This document shows, one piece after another, positions 5,431 to 6,908 of a stretch of 6,908 nt of DNA (within the stretch, counting starts at the first letter, position 1; each line of letters begins with the position of its first letter). A program made the position numbers and the translations under genes. The stretch spans positions 1 to 6,908 of the forward strand of contig CAKSBP010000089.1 of the NCBI GenBank assembly GCA_934438135.1, written 5' to 3'. Origin of the DNA: an uncultured Clostridium sp. (lineage in GTDB: Bacteria; Bacillota; Clostridia; Lachnospirales; Lachnospiraceae). The notes under the pieces were generated by a model. It had not been told where the DNA came from. It ran no database searches and was given only the letters and a program-made list of their open reading frames with translations.

Positions 5431-6908
5431 ATGATAAAAGTAACAAACCTATCCTACGGTTTCCCGCAGAAAGATTTATATGATAAAATTTCATTTTCGC
5501 TGGAAAACGGGGATCACTGTGCATTTATTGGAACCAGCGGAACGGGAAAAAGTACTTTAGCAGATATTCTAATGAATCCAGAGGAATATCTGTACGATGG
5601 AAAAATTGAAATTGAGCCAAACTGCAAAATCGGGTATGTAAGCCAGTTTGCACAGATAGATGAAGATGAAAAGGAAGACGTAACTGTATTCAACTATCTT
5701 TCAGAAACTTTTGTAAAACTACAGGATAAAATTACAGAAATCTGTGAAGTTATGGGGACTGCTTCTGACCTGGATGCCCTCATGGAAAAATATCAGCAGG
5801 TTCTGGAAACGTTCGAAGCTATGGATGGTGACAACTATGAAACGAATATTATGAAGAAATTAAGCGTTGCAAATCTGGAGAAACATGCAGATTTACCAAT
5901 CGCTAAATTAAGTGGCGGAGAATTCAAGCTTCTTCAAGTTATTCGGGAAATGCTGTCTGCTCCAAATGTATTGATTATGGATGAACCTGACGTGTTCCTT
6001 GATTTTGAACATTTAAATTCCTTGAGAAACCTGATTAAATCTCATAAAGGAATCTTGCTTGTAATTACCCACAACCGCTATCTTCTGAATCATTGTTTCA
6101 ATAAAATTATTCATTTAGAAAACAAAGAACTTCAGGAATTTACTGGAAGTTATATTGAGTATAACTTTATGCTTCTTCAGAATAAAATCGAACTTCAAGA
6201 GCAGTCCGTAGCAGATACACTGGAAATTCAGAGAAACCAGGACATTGTAAACCGCATGCGTAAAGACGCAACGATTCATACCAGCGCAGCTAAAGGACGT
6301 TCTCTCCATGCGAGAGTTTCTTTATTAGAGCGTCTGGAAGCCCGCAGAGTCAAAGAACCGTTTGTGGATATTAAACAGCCGGAAATCAAGCTGGTAAATC
6401 AGAACGAAATTGAAGAAATAACTGCTATTAAAGTAAGCGATTACAGCATTGGATTTGTACATCCTCTTCTGGAACATGTAAGCTTTGAAATCAAATCTAC
6501 CGATAAGGTAGCATTAATTGGTGCCAACGGTACAGGAAAAACCACTCTGTTAAAGGCAATTTACGATCATACAGACAATGCCGTTGAAATTGGTGAAGGC
6601 GTTGAAATGGCATTTTTATCTCAAAATCAGAGTCAGATGTTAAACGAATCCAATAGTGTTTTAAATGAATTTCTGGATGCTGGATTTGAAAATAAAGATG
6701 CTGTTCTGGCCCATTTAACTGCCTATGGACTGGAAGAAGAACATCTGACACAGAAAATTGCTTCTCTGTCTGGTGGGGAGAAAAACCTGCTTCAACTGGC
6801 GAAGGTTTCCATAAGTAATGCTAATCTTCTGCTTCTGGATGAACCGACCAGCCATCTGGATACGTATGCACAGGCAGCACTAGAGCAGGCAATGACAGAC
6901 TATAATGG
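5431..6908 (+). CDS. ABC-F family ATPase (3' end cut by window)
   Basis: The frame opens at the ATG at 5431 and is still open at the window end, giving 492 residues. It holds two ABC ATPase domains and no membrane segment, as in ABC-F proteins that act on the ribosome as translation factors or antibiotic-resistance protectors. Domain 1 has Walker A GTSGTGKST (34-42), signature LSGGE (160-164), Walker B with E185 and the H-switch THNR (213-216). Domain 2 has Walker A GANGTGKTT (364-372), signature LSGGE (446-450) and Walker B LLLLDEPTSHLD (466-477, E471). The linker at about 231-320 is rich in charged, helical sequence, as expected for the P-site tRNA-interaction motif. The D-loop region of domain 1 is DEPDVFLD rather than the common DEPTNHLD form. 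Roughly the last part of domain 2, with its H-switch, lies off the edge. Whether it confers drug resistance cannot be told from sequence. Confidence 0.94.
   Translation, partial: MIKVTNLSYGFPQKDLYDKISFSLENGDHCAFIGTSGTGKSTLADILMNPEEYLYDGKIEIEPNCKIGYVSQFAQIDEDEKEDVTVFNYLSETFVKLQDKITEICEVMGTASDLDALMEKYQQVLETFEAMDGDNYETNIMKKLSVANLEKHADLPIAKLSGGEFKLLQVIREMLSAPNVLIMDEPDVFLDFEHLNSLRNLIKSHKGILLVITHNRYLLNHCFNKIIHLENKELQEFTGSYIEYNFMLLQNKIELQEQSVADTLEIQRNQDIVNRMRKDATIHTSAAKGRSLHARVSLLERLEARRVKEPFVDIKQPEIKLVNQNEIEEITAIKVSDYSIGFVHPLLEHVSFEIKSTDKVALIGANGTGKTTLLKAIYDHTDNAVEIGEGVEMAFLSQNQSQMLNESNSVLNEFLDAGFENKDAVLAHLTAYGLEEEHLTQKIASLSGGEKNLLQLAKVSISNANLLLLDEPTSHLDTYAQAALEQAMTDYN

Noticed and set aside
6115..6751. 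Two minus-strand frames (6115-6309 and 6497-6751)
   Set aside because: Both are antisense to the ABC-F ATPase, whose linker and second Walker motifs occupy the region.

Overview
The window looks like a low-GC Firmicute chromosome, most likely Lachnospiraceae or a related gut clostridium. The evidence is the AT-rich base composition, purine-rich Shine-Dalgarno sites, sigma-A type promoters, and an ABC-F ATPase and Pr6Pr-like membrane protein of the kind seen in that group. No rRNA, tRNA or CRISPR array is visible. The species is not determinable from the sequence.

Layout. (1) 1-222, plus strand: C-terminal end of an FkbM-type methyltransferase, probably the end of a surface-polysaccharide locus lying off the left edge. 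(2) About 380-1046, minus strand: insertion-sequence debris, an IS66-family transposase C-terminus abutting a frameshifted IS3-family transposase fragment. (3) 1047-4195, minus strand: an accessory cassette. The promoter-proximal gene (4195 to 2845) is split by a one-base frameshift in a cluster of homopolymer runs. It looks like a large uncharacterised protein with a PD-(D/E)XK nuclease-like N-terminal domain. A 274-bp gap separates it from a 507-residue protein whose C-terminal two thirds resemble the YaaC-like family and whose N-terminus could be another restriction-endonuclease-like fold. (4) 4390-5252, minus strand: a six-helix Pr6Pr (FAR-17a/AIG1-like) membrane protein, possibly translationally coupled to a 45-residue basic small ORF. 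(5) 5431 to the right edge, plus strand: an ABC-F ATPase, cut by the window end and divergently transcribed from the membrane gene.

How it fits together. The right part (membrane protein and ABC-F) looks like ordinary chromosomal backbone with clear promoters in a shared 178-bp intergenic space. The middle cassette is flanked on one side by IS remnants and holds two large unrecognised proteins with possible nuclease signatures, which is the typical setting of an acquired defence-type module. That role is inference. The frameshifted gene keeps a near-consensus promoter and a good ribosome binding site, so the frameshift may be recent, phase-variable, bypassed by slippage, or a sequencing error.
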